A stretch of DNA of 64,000 nucleotides from the NCBI GenBank assembly GCA_028023455.1, contig JAQFVV010012423.1:1381273-1445272 (forward strand). Direction: 5' to 3'. The notes under the pieces were generated by a model. It saw only the letters and a list, made by a program, of their open reading frames with translations. It did not search any database and was not told the origin of the DNA. Position numbers and translations under genes: made by a program. Source of the DNA: Epiperipatus broadwayi. Lineage: Eukaryota > Onychophora > Udeonychophora > Euonychophora > Peripatidae. Within the stretch, counting starts at the first letter, position 1; every line of letters begins with the position of its first letter. Positions 1-12,400 of the stretch are shown here, piece by piece.

Positions 1-1697
1 TGAATCCTGGTGGATAATATAAAAAGGGAAATACAGTTTTTTTCGGACAGTTCCAGCGTTGTGTGTTTGAGAGATGTAGTATGACGCACATACCACACTC
101 TCTATATAAAAAAAAAAATGAAAAGACTGATACCTTGAACCAGCAAATGCCACCTCCTGAACATTAGATTGATCTTTCAATTAAAGACTCCGTGGACATT
201 GACACCAGGAACCGGGAGCTCTGCTACCGTAAGCTATAGGAAAAGAACAATTATTAAAATCAATCAAGAACTTTTGTCAAGTTGTACAAATTAATAAACA
301 AGCCAACTTATTTAAAATGGACTCTTATCTGACTTTTGTAAGTTTTTAAATCAAATTAATAATGGTTAATTTTATATCTTTCCCGATTGTTAAAAAAAAT
401 CATTTCCCTTTTAATATTTTTATTTGTAGTAATATTTTATTGTAGAAATTATTTAAATGTATGAAATTTAAGTTGTTTATAGACGCTTGCATGGATTCGT
501 TAGCGGTTAATTATATTTTGGGTTTTCATATATGATCAAAATACATAGACATTCGATAAATAATGATACCTTACGGTGAGTATCTAAAAATGTATTTATT
601 CGGATGTCTTTTAAGTTATTGGTGACAACGCAAGTATCTTATGGTGAATACTATTGGGCTACTTATAAGTTTCCCTCTGCGATTGTCGGTATCAATAATT
701 TTGTATTTTGATCGTTTATGTTTATTTTGAAATGTTTTTGACCGTGGAATCTATGTAATCGATCTCTACCCAACATTTTTAAACAAATCTGTGCGAACGT
801 ATTTAAATGTTAAAATTAAGTCGGGCGTGAATGGCTATATAGTTTTGTAAAGTTGTATTAAGGGAGGGAATCTTAGGTTATTCATTTTGTAGTTGAATTG
901 GTTCAATGGATTGGATATATTTGTGTAATTAGTAGATGTAGTATGAGGTCCGCTACGGGCAGGATTATAGATATACGCCACACACCCTCTGTTTGCCTAT
1001 GGATGGGTTTGTAAGTCAGCAGAAGACCGCAGTCCATTCCTATGGAGTTTTTAGTTTATTGATCTACTTGCCATCAGATGTCACATTCCTGGTGGTGGAG
1101 AGTCAATGTCTTCTCTATTTCTACTTATTGTTCAGATGTACATTCCTGGCAATATAGTATTTTGTGTTGTCGTATCATGCTACATTGAATACATGAATGT
1201 ATCAGATGGATTGGTGCCAGTTGATTGCGAAATTTGTTGCTTAAGGTTAAATCAGGGAAGAATATTTTCCTTTCAAATGCAGACCTATGTAGCCCATTCA
1301 TACTCGACCCTCTAAATAAATAGTAAACTCGTTATTTGAAATCTACTTAAATTTAGAATTAAAGATCAATATAAAATTATAAAGAAAATTTATTCCTCAA
1401 AATTTAAATATTATTTTATATGTGCGTAAATAAATATTTTTATGTGTTAATTTCTGGCAGTGGCTTTCATTCTTTTATATTTAAGATATAAAATTTATAT
1501 TTTATTTATCTCTGCGTCTCCGCTGAGCTAGTGACAATGGGCTAACGATCTAAATATGTAAATAAAGTGGAATCCTAACAGCGCATATCTGCCTACTTTA
1601 TAAATTTTTCTAGGCTCAAATGCCTAGATGGCGCCCTTGTAGAGCAGATATTGTGTTTGCGGGGCGATGCGATCTCCCACTTCGTTGGATCGTTATA
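1..1697 (+). mobile_element. 5' LTR (left-truncated by window) of a non-autonomous LTR element
   Basis: This segment recurs at 2767-4467 in the same orientation with about 99% identity by eye (some 17-20 differences). The identity ends sharply at CGTTATA (1691-1697) and is followed at once by a primer-binding-site-like sequence. That is what the downstream edge of a 5' LTR looks like. An AATAAA signal lies at 1561-1566, and a TATATAAA box at about 104-111 matches the one in the second copy. The first ~680 bp of the LTR would lie before the window. The 69-codon ORF at 1106-1315 is repeated in both LTRs and shows no recognisable domain. Confidence 0.72.
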
Positions 1698-2081
1698 ATT
1701 GGCGTCCCAAGTGTGGCCTTACCTCAGAGATTGACCCTGAGAAGGGGAATTGATGATGATGAAATTTTCTATCTTTAATAAACCACTAGTATTTTTGAAA
1801 ATAAATCATGCCCGCAATATTTTTTCTCAAATTAGTATAAATAGATTTGTTGTATTGATGTGGAGTTGCAGTTTGAAGTTTTGTTTAAAAGGGTACTGCC
1901 AGTAAGAAAAATTGCGCATATGTAAAGATAAATTCGAGGAATAAAAACTAATAAATAAAACGTAATTAATAAATATAAATCATAATTTTTTTTAAAAAAG
2001 TCTTGTTTAAAATCTAATCGTTTAACTTGCCTAGATAATACTTAAAGGTAGGAGAAATGAAACTTGGAAGGGAGGGGGCAG
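1698..2081 (+). mobile_element. Minimal internal region with primer binding site and polypurine tract
   Basis: This ~385-bp interior lies between the two LTRs. It starts with TGGCGTCCCAAGTGTGG (1700-1716), which has the TGGCG start typical of Ty3/gypsy primer binding sites and would pair with a tRNA 3' end in CCA. It ends with a purine-rich tract GGAAGGGAGGGGGCAG (2066-2081), as expected just before a 3' LTR. There is no ORF of note, so the element would depend on proteins supplied in trans (TRIM or LARD-like). The exact LTR start after the purine tract is inferred, because the matching part of the 5' LTR is outside the window. Confidence 0.6.
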
Positions 2082-4467
2082 AAATTTAGCTGGTAGTAAG
2101 GAATCATCAGTCAACTTTTTTTTTTATCATTATATTTGTAATTACTGTTTTGTCTTTTAAAAAAAAAAAAGTTTTGTCCTTTTGAAATTTCATATATAAC
2201 AAATTTGTGTAACGTAATTACTAACACTAAGTAAATTCTTTTTTTTTTTTTAATGTTTTTTTGTGTTTTGAGGAAGTTTACTGATATGTAACGATATATA
2301 AATATGTTGTTACATTTATTTAAAATAAAAACTTTTAAGTTCGCATATAAAAATAAGTGTATTAAAAATAAAAGTAAAAAAAAAACTGAACGCTAAAATT
2401 AAAAACGTTTGTTATACGTATATATATTCGCACAGATGCTAAACTTTAAAAATATTTTTTTTTATATAAATAAAAAAAGGTATTTGAACATATTTTTTTT
2501 TTTTTGATAAAAAAATACAAGAGTTAAATATTAAAATATTTAATATAAGTTAAAATAAAAACAGGTATTAATTAATTCCTGTAATCTATAAATGGAAATG
2601 ATTGTTTATTATTTGAAAAACAAGCTAGCCCTCAAGGCTCTTATGTAATTAAAAAGTCAGATGAAAAGTTAGATAAGAGAAGAAAGAAATTTTAGCTTGA
2701 CCAATGGAAGCACTAAGCCTTGGCTCGGACCCTAATGAAAGTGATAGACTAGTGACGTTTTGTTCATTGAATCCTGGTGGATAATATAAAAAGGGAAATA
2801 CAGTTTTTTTCGGACAGTTCCAGCGTTGTGTGTTTGAGAGATGTAGTATGACGCACATACCACACTCTCTATATAAAAAAAAAAAATGAAAAGACTGATA
2901 CCTTGAACCAGCAAATGCCACCTCCTGAACATTAGATTGATCTTTCAATTAAAGACTCCGTGGACATTGACACCAGGAACCGGGAGCTCTGCTACTGTAA
3001 GCTATAGGAAAAGAACAATTATTAAAATCAATCAAGAACTTTCGTCAAGTTGTACAAATTAATAAACAAGCCAACTTATTTAAAATGGACTCTTATCTGA
3101 CTTTTGTAAGTTTTTAAATCAAATTAATAATGGTTAATTTTATATCTTTCCCGATTGTTAAAAAAAAATCATTTCCCTTTTAATATTTTTATTTGTAGTA
3201 ATATTTTATTGTAGAAATTATTTAAATGTATAAAATTTAAGTTGTTTATAGACGCTTGCATGGATTCGTTAGCGGTTAATTATATTTTGGGCTTTCATAT
3301 TTGATCAAAATACATAGACATTCGATAAATAATGATACCTTACGGTGAGTATCTAAAAATGTATTTATTCGGATGTCTTTTAAGTTATTGGTGACAACGC
3401 AAGTATCTTATGGTGAATACTTTTGGGTTACTTATAAGTTTCCCTCTGCGATTGTCGGTATCAATAATTTTGTATTTTGATCGTTTATGTTTATTTTGAA
3501 ATGTTTTTGACCGTGGAATCTATGTAATCGATCTCTACCCAACATTTTTAAACAAATCTGTGCAAACGTATTTAAATGTTAAAATTAAGTCGGGTGTGAA
3601 TGGCTATATAGTTTTGTAAAGTTGTATTAAGGGAGGGAATCTTAGGTTATTCATTTCGTAGTTGAATTGGTTCAATGGATTGGATATATTTGTGTAATTA
3701 GTAGATGTAGTATGAGGTCCGCTACGGGCAGGATTATAGATATACACCACACACACTCTGTTTGCCTATGGATGGGTTTGTAAGTCGGCAGAAGACCGCA
3801 GTCCATTCCTATGGAGTTTTTAGTTTATTGATCTACTTGCCATCAGATGTCACATTCCTGGTGGTGGAGAGTCAATGTCTTCTCTATTTCTACTTATTGT
3901 TCAGATGTACATTCCTGGCAATATAGTATTTTGTGTTGTCGTATCATGCTACATTGAATACATGAATGTATCAGATGGATTGGCGCCAGTTGATTGCGAA
4001 ATTTGTTGCCTAAGGTTAAATCAGGGAAGAATATTTTCCTTTCAAATGCAGACCTATGTAGCCCATTCATACTCGACCCTCTAAATAAATAGTAAACTCG
4101 TTATTTGAAATCTACTTAAATTTAGAATTAAAGATCAATATAAAATTATAAAGAAAATTTATTCCTCAAAATTTAAATATTATTTTATATGTGCGTAAAT
4201 AAATATTTTTATGTGTTAATTTCTGGCAGTGGCTTTCATTCTTTTATATTTAAGATATAAAATTTATATTTTATTTATCTCTGCGTCTCCGCTGAGCTAG
4301 TGACAATGGGCTAACGATCTAAATATGTAAATAAAGTGGAATCCTAACAGCGCGTATCTGCCTACTTTATAAATTTTTCTAGGCTCAAATGCCTAGATGG
4401 CGCCCTTGTAGAGCAGATATTGTGTTTGCGGGGCGATGCGATCTCCCACTTCATTTGGATCGTTATA
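2082..4467 (+). mobile_element. 3' LTR of the non-autonomous LTR element
   Basis: The part from 2767 to 4467 duplicates 1-1697. The part from about 2082 to 2766 has no partner because the 5' copy is cut by the window edge. The left edge is placed after the polypurine tract and the right edge at CGTTATA (4461-4467), where identity with the first copy stops and unrelated AT-rich DNA begins. Inside are a TATA box (2870-2877) and an AATAAA signal (4330-4335). The length would be about 2.39 kb, long for an LTR. No TG...CA ends are seen, but the gypsy LTR at 30400 also ends in TTATA. Confidence 0.65.
2870..2877 (+). promoter_or_regulatory. TATA box inside the LTR
   Basis: TATATAAA followed by an A run, about 1.6 kb before the LTR's downstream edge. 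The same box occurs in the first LTR copy. It is a plausible element promoter, supported only by motif. Confidence 0.3.
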
Positions 4468-4590
4468 GCATGAAATATATATATATTGAGAAATATTTAT
4501 CTTTTTCACATATGATCATGTGTATTAGTTACTTGAAATGGAATGGAGGCAGATATAGACTGAAAAATCTTATGTTCAAATCCCTATTCT

Positions 4591-4592
<2 letters not shown>

Positions 4593-4648
<56 letters not shown>
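4593..4648. repeat. (AT)n microsatellite
   Basis: About 56 bp of uninterrupted AT dinucleotides, 125 bp beyond the 3' LTR. The translated ORF across it is low-complexity only. Confidence 0.95.
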
Positions 4649-4650
<2 letters not shown>

Positions 4651-7600
4651 AATTTTAAACTTTATTGCTTAATAATTACTTTTCATGTATTTAATATGCC
4701 ATTATTATTCAGGTGTAAGAAATTATATTAGATTATCTTGTACTCTGAATGATCAAATTTTCTAATCACATGGTAGAGTTGCTATATGCAATGGCATGTG
4801 TAATAATCATCAATGTTAAGGTTGAGCATTTCTTTAACTGAAAATCATTATTTACATACACGATGATCAACATTATCAAAATATTCATTCATTCATCACA
4901 AAAATTTGTCATTTAACTATCTATTATCATTAATTTATGTTATTTGATCACTTGAAATATGACTGATTGCTCTTTATTATTTTTCTGAAGTGACTGTAAA
5001 AAACTAACTAATGTAAATCATCTTTATTTATTCTAAAATTATGGCTGCTTCTCATTTCTTTAACATTACCATTATAATGAAACAAAAATAATGAACCATT
5101 GTAAAATGTACATGTAAAAAAATAATATCTAATAATATTGAGCATCATTTCCTTGTTGAGTGAAGTTAAATTATCCTAAAAAATACAACCAATAGTTTAA
5201 AGTTAAGGGTTTCTGAATCTGTTTTCTGTCTGGGGTGAAATATTCATTTGAACATGATTGTTTGATGTAGATAGGATATATTCATGTTCACTTATTTACT
5301 CATTAACAATTATGATTTTGTTATATCATTGTGGTCCAATTACTGGTGCATTATGTTCATTTTAATGTATTATATGCTGTCTAATTATATTAATTATTAT
5401 TGGATACAAAAAGTTTCCATACTTTTCTAGAATGGAATGTTTAGTGTTTAAAATATTTAATGAGTTATCATTAATATGTTTCTGCACAGGATGGTTAAAA
5501 TGGATAAGTATTGACATATGTATGTTTTGTCAGCATGCAACTTTTGTGTAACATTTGAGATTGAAAGTAGAAAAATTCAAAATAAAACTAAACTCTTTGA
5601 AATACTGAAGAGAAAAATAAATATTTTAACATTGAAAATAAAGCTATATCAAAAGGAGTAAATGTGCTAGTTAGATTTTTATGTATTTATTTAATCCTAA
5701 CCTATGAATAAATTAATTTATTATTATTATTAATTTATTTTTTTTACAGAGTGTATTATTTTATAAGTAAACCTGAGATAGTGATGAAATTATTATATGA
5801 AACCAAGAAACTAATACCAAGCTAAAATATAAATAAGACATTTATATTATGTGGACATTTATCTGGTAGATGGTGCTAAAGATAGTGAATCAATTTTAAA
5901 GTTCACTTACATGTGTTCCACTAACTAGTTTTATGATGATATATAATTCTTAGATAGCAACAAACATTATTATTTAAATTCATTTTTCTTAGACAGTTAT
6001 ATTGAATTACTACAATTTTATCCACAGGTATTAAAATTCTTGCATTCACATCGTTAATAATATCTTCTTTAAATAAATATGTTAAAGACTATTACAAATC
6101 ATTTATTAAATTGAAGATTATCATATTATTCCAAATTCAAATATACATTTTAATGACATATATACATATAAGTCATTATTAAAAGGTAATTAAAATTATT
6201 TCTATACATACATCAAAACACTTTTTATCTTTATAACTTATAAAAGTAAAAGATCAAATGATACATTTTCATGGGGCTATATATATATATACTTTAAAAA
6301 TTTATAGTTTTGAAGCTAAATTGTCACTAGTATATTTCACTTTTCTCTCTATATATTGTCACCTCAACATTCTCCGCGCACTCTCTCACTCATTCAACCT
6401 CAATAAACTCTCATTTATTTCAAGTAGCTAGTCAATTGAATTTTATACTTTAGGATCAAATATACCGGGGGCGCCAAATTGCAGCCATAAATTGTAATGC
6501 CCACTAGTGATCATCATCATTAGTCAATTTACGACTATAGAAGATACTGGAGAAAGCAATTAAATTGTCTCTGAAAAAAAGAATAATAACAATAATATTG
6601 ATAAAACCATTCAATCTATATAGTCTTAATTTCAAACTCAGCATTAGTCATGCAAATATTTCATGATAAATTTATTATAAAATTCATACTAATGAGACAA
6701 CTTTCTTCCACAACTTTATTATAAATATTTGATCTCGAGTGATAACTACAGAAAATGCTATATACAGTTCTCATTTATATCTGACTGGAAACAAATCAGT
6801 AATCAATGCAGAGAACCCATAATCTATGTTCATAATAGAAACTTATTATTTAATTGAACATTAGATAAAATTTATCACAATAAATCTCCTCATTTAATTC
6901 CATTACTTTATTTTTCGTTCTCAGCATTTATCACTTTCAATAGCTACAATTATATAACACAGAATGTCTGTGTTATGTTATCTAATCTGAGAATTCCTAA
7001 TCTTATTTCTCAAAATACACATATATCTTTAGATCAACTATCAATTCATGATACCTGTTTTAATACTCGTATAATAATTTTATTATAATATGCTACTTGA
7101 CTTCCAAACTAGCTCTTAGACTAATAATTGAACTGCTCTTTCTCAAGGTCTAGATCTGTCAAGAGGTGCCCACATAAGGGATTACATTGTAATGGATATG
7201 ATCCCATATATGCTAACATAAATTTTAATACAAGTTCAATAGTGGGAATTCACAACATTACAATGAATCAAAAGATTAAATTTGTTAAACTTAAGTCAAC
7301 TATTCCCTGTCATTTTTATTCTATTATTTCTAATCTATTTTAATTAATAACCTTAATAATTTTATTTTGCTAAAGTAAACTATGGAAATAAACCATGGAC
7401 ATTAATCAGATAAATCAATCAAAATTTACTTATGAAAGTAAAGTACGGAAATGAATCATAATTAATTATGACATAAATTATGTGAAAATGAATTTTGTAA
7501 AGGTGACTTATATAAAACGGACTATATTAATCGAATATAGGAATATTCAAGATAAAATTACTACTGTAAATCAATCATGGAAATAAATTATCAATACAAA

Positions 7601-8742
7601 TTTAACTATGTGAATCGAATATGGAAACAATATAATAATGACTACTGCAAATCGATCTTGGAAATAAAGTATCATTATAAAATAAATAATTAAATTTAAA
7701 TATGAACTAATATTACTTTAAATATAGGTGCTGGATATATAGATTCTGGAGATATTTGAAACACCAAAACACAAAACACAATATAATCTTATAACAATAG
7801 TAAACTTTATTACATTAACAATAATGATAAAATTAAAATAAAAACACACCAAATTATAATATTGTTACACAAATATATGCTTTCGATCTATTAAAGGCTA
7901 GGATTCGAATACATGTTTAAATTAACTAATTTTCTGGATGACTCACTTCTTGTTTTGACCCATTTATTTATTAAATAAATAATTAATAATTATAATAAAT
8001 ACAAACGCTCACACATGGAATCAGAATTCCGTATATTTTTAGCTTTAAGGAAACATATCTTGAAAGAGAAGAAAACTTATAAATTTCTACTCCCCCCCCC
8101 CCTTTTTTTTTTATTGTAAACATTGTCCGTTGAACTATTCCAAAATAATATATTCGTTTCAATTATTCTAACTAGCAATGTGAAATAATCTTAAATTTCT
8201 AAATCATTTTATCAAGCAATAATTTTCACATTTCCAATGAAGAAGGAGGATATGCCACAGAATTATCCTACTAATTTTGCAAATGGGTTTAAATTCAAAA
8301 CCCACATTTTTACATTCATGCTTGTCAGATCTTTACGTTTTTGACTGTATATATCTTAATATGTCAGTATGTCCACTCAGCTTGACGACCTCAATTTACC
8401 ATCATTCAAAAAAAAATCAATACAGATCGGTTAGTTCATTAATTAAAATCCCTGTCATTCTTCATCATACATATACATCCAACTGAATCCTTATCCTTTC
8501 AGGGTACCTTTATTCTGTCCCACATAAGAAAACTCCCTTCATATCACACATCACCATGCAGTATCTATAATGCGCACACAGCTACGTCTTGATAAGGGAA
8601 GTTAAAAAACAACAACATCAACTTCAAACTTAAATTATTTGCTTGAGCCAGAGAGAGAAATCTTTTCTTAAGATCCAGAATCGTGTAAAGAGCTTCTCTT
8701 AGACACCTATTCTCTATATTGGCATGCAAAACATTTCTACAC
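4649..8742. other. Gene-free AT-rich stretch
   Basis: No coding sequence, RNA gene or element with clear ends is visible. A short TATA-type box, an AATAAA signal and a G+C-rich GGGGGCGCC motif at 6350-6480 resemble an LTR fragment, but no partner copy is present. A C run lies at 8093-8102. ORFs of 60-75 codons here have no recognisable family. Confidence 0.6.
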
Positions 8743-9496
8743 TTAACCCTTTTCCCGCGCTCGACGAGACTCCTCGTCGACATCTAAAATCACTCTAACT
8801 CAGTTCGTTTTTATACGATAAAATTCGTTAAATACGTATTGAATTCGTTTTTAAAAGTTCTGTACGATGGTGACATCTTCCGATTTATTTTAGAAGTAAA
8901 AAATAAAAAAAAACGCATTTAAACCTAAACAAAGAAGGAACATTATTTGTGATTGGTTCTTAGCATGCTCTCAGCCGAAAAAGACATTCTGATTGGCTGG
9001 AAAGAACAAAGAAACTGCCTGATCAAAGAAAATAAAGAAAAACGCTGAGATTTTCATTTCAAATACGATTTAAATTATTATTAAATAATATTTATGGAAA
9101 TTAAACATAATTTTCAGAGAGAATAATAAAAAAACAAAATTATTTTCGAAAAATATTGAAGATTTAAGTAAATATATTGAAGATGTAGTAAAAAGAAATA
9201 TTTACTTTTCTATAACGTAAAAGTCGATCTTTTTGTTTACATTATAACTTTTATGTTGCCGATATAGAATATCTTAGAATAAATAAATAGCAATTTATTT
9301 TTGAAAGAACTTTCGTTTTCTTCATGACCTGAAAAATTAATTATATACTTTTTATAAACGTATCTGAGTTGAATTTAATATTATAGGCGAATATGTTTTA
9401 ACAATAGGCTTTGTCTTCAGTTTGTGAGTTGGCCAATTAAAAGATTTGATTTTTATCTGATACAACCAATGATAAAATTAGCGGTTTAAGGGTTAA
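8743..9496. mobile_element. piggyBac-like MITE with TTAA target duplication
   Basis: The 746-bp body (8747-9492) is flanked on both sides by TTAA. Its ends are imperfect inverted repeats: left CCCTTTTCCCGCGC, right (read inward on the minus strand) CCCTTAAACCGCTA. TTAA duplication and CCC(T) termini are the marks of the piggyBac superfamily. A short subterminal palindrome CGACGAG-ACT-CCTCGTCG sits just inside the left end (8762-8779). No transposase ORF is present, so it would be a non-autonomous copy. Confidence 0.6.
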
Positions 9497-12400
9497 ACAG
9501 TAACTTTATCAATAATTCCATATTTTAACAAATAAATGGAGGGAAACCAGTCATCTCCGACTGCCATGGTAATTAAATTATGAGACAGCTATTTCCCATC
9601 TGTAGGGTGGTAGTATTACTTTACATTAGTAATGACAAGCATTTATAGCTTTAAATATGCCCATACATACATTGATTCCAGCCTAGATAACTGACAAAGA
9701 CTAACCAGATCCCAAATCAATTCATATATGAATTATTTCAATTTCAAACAGTCAATTCAACAACACGCCTAACATTTATATTAATAACAGATCAACAATA
9801 TTTTAGCATAATTATGGGCTTTACGACCATCCTCTCACTCTTCATATTTATTACTAAGCACAAATTAAAATTTTGTTAAGAACAATAAAAATATTTATAT
9901 CATTTTTCTCTTTGCTTTTAAATTTAAATTTACATGAGCATCTATACTTAAATGGTATCAAAAGCATTTTTTCCCTTCTTTTTAAACTTTTTAAACATAA
10001 TCAAAACATTAAATTAAATAATCTAGTGATTAGATTGTGACATAGCATATAAACAAAATGAAATATAATAAAAAAAAAACAACAAATGACATATTATATA
10101 AACGAAATAAAATAAAGAATAAATATCAACATTACAGATAGTCTCTTTAAATGTCTTTTCCTTCCACTGTCCATCATCAATTAATATATTCAGTTCATTT
10201 TACTTGAAATAGCTATATAATTGCACATCAGACAGTTATTTTAATTAAATGTGTATAGAACACACACAGTCATTTGAATCAAGATAGATAAAAAATGTAG
10301 AAAGTTATTTTAAATCAAAAGTGTAGCTACAGGAGAATCAATAAATTTTGAAAGAGTTTTGTTGGTTACCTTCCGTTTGATGACTTTATTCCTGGATTTG
10401 AATTCCTGGGTTTCCCTTCCTCTTCTTTTTCATTTGAAGGTTCAAATCATATATAACAAGCAGTTTTTGATTACCAAACATGAATTAACTTTAAACATTT
10501 TCAGAAGTTTGCTGCAGTCTCTTTAAACGAATTTTAAAGACCAAATAATTATTATAATTTGAATTGGAGCTTCAATCTCATACGAAATTTTGACAGTTAT
10601 CTCCTTCAATGAATTTTTAAGAAGCAGAATGGATAAGTTGTAGCATTTAGTATAAAATGTCTTATCAAAAGTTGACTTCTTCATAATTAATTTGAGGAAA
10701 AGGAGTATGCACCATTTATGGATGAATTAGAAATTCATATTTTGGTCTACTATAAAACTTAAATACATTATTAAATTCTGAGAAAGAAAATTTTAAAAAC
10801 TTGGGAAAAAAAACCTTTAAAGATATTAATTTTAGTTAGTTAGCCCAGTTCTCAATCAGCAAAAGGTTCTCCCCCATTTACCTTTTTCTTTCAGTTTTTA
10901 TAGGATAAAGAAAAAAAAGAAAACATATGTTAAACCTCCCCTCCCCCAGTGGTTCCTCTTCAAGTCTAATTAAAAAATCCCCACTCAGAATGAACAGTAA
11001 CTCTTTCTAAAGTGTTACTTTTGTAACAACCTTGTCTGACCTGAAACCAGATCTCTTTAATTAATACATTGTCGATTAATTTATGGAAAATTAGTTAAAG
11101 AAGATATAATTGAAAACATAAGCTTACCAACACTTTTTTCTCTCTTCAAACAAAGGTTACATTTATTCGATCTAAATAATTTCTTATTTAGATTTACATT
11201 TTAAATAATATAGAAAATTATGTCAATTTTTATAAAGGAAAGGGAAAAAAATCAAACCCAGATATCTGTAACACACACACACATGTGCAGACCATCAAAT
11301 AGAAAACTGATTATTCAGATTATATGAATTCAAATATTCATCATAATTTCTTATAATTACAAGCATAAAATCAATTATAATTTCTGATAATCATAAACAT
11401 AAATATTCACCATAATCTCCTATAACTTTAAACTTATTCTCTAGAAAGAAACTGTTAACTAAAACTACTGACAATCGATTCAATCTTAATTCTCATCAAC
11501 TCTTTAGTAATAGATATTCCATACAAGCACAAACTGTCTCTATATATGTTGCTTTTGAGCTATATAGCCATTACTTTCTCAGATAAAACTTAACTTTTCC
11601 TATAGCAAAAAAATTTTTTTTTTTTCTACAATTACTTCAGTTTATTATATTTGGTTTATAGATGGTAATAAACCAAAAGGCTACAATATATATCCCACTA
11701 GAATTTGGATTATTTTTTATTTTTTAAATTACAAAAAGCTGATTTAGGACTTCATAAAGATGGATGTGCTTCATCGAATCTAAAGAATACAATAGATTAA
11801 ATATGTCATTAACTGTACTCATCTAATTTTTTATACCATTTTTAAAAATATGATCAAAGTAATTTTCCCATTCTATTTTAAAATATCATATAAAAAAAAC
11901 ATCCATGATTGATTTGATATGATTATGATGTTATTTTTAAGTATGCACATTGCTTTTAGTATTTTAGGAAATATTTCCAAGAAATCATATACGAAAATGA
12001 CTATATATTCGTCACAGCATTAATCCACCATTTATTTATTCTAAATTTTCTTGCTGGGCATTGATCTCAGTCTCAAATTTCTATATTATTTATAAATTTT
12101 CACATTCATTTTATCATTCTGTCAAGAAATCAAGCCCATACTAAATCACTAATAATACAAGTATTGTCAAAAAACTACTCAGGATTAGTTTTTTATTTAA
12201 TAGATGCACTTATATTCATATCAAAAAATTTTTGAAAGTATTTCATGCCTAGCTAACCTATCTTAATTAAAAATTTAATTCATTGGTTCTAATATTTAGT
12301 AAATTTATGTAATTTCTTTGAGGAACAATGTATTAGTTATTTGTCAACGTATATAAAAATTCAATGAAGTGCTACTAAAAGAATATAGTTATTGTTTCTT

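Noticed and set aside
1106-1315. 69-codon ORF present twice (also 3875-4084)
   Set aside because: It is conserved only because both LTRs are near-identical copies. No domain and no sign of coding constraint beyond the rest of the LTR.
6350-6500. LTR-like block with AATAAA and GGGGGCGCC next to TGTAATGCCC
   Set aside because: Single copy in the window, no partner LTR, no polypurine tract and no coding region nearby. Orientation cannot be decided.
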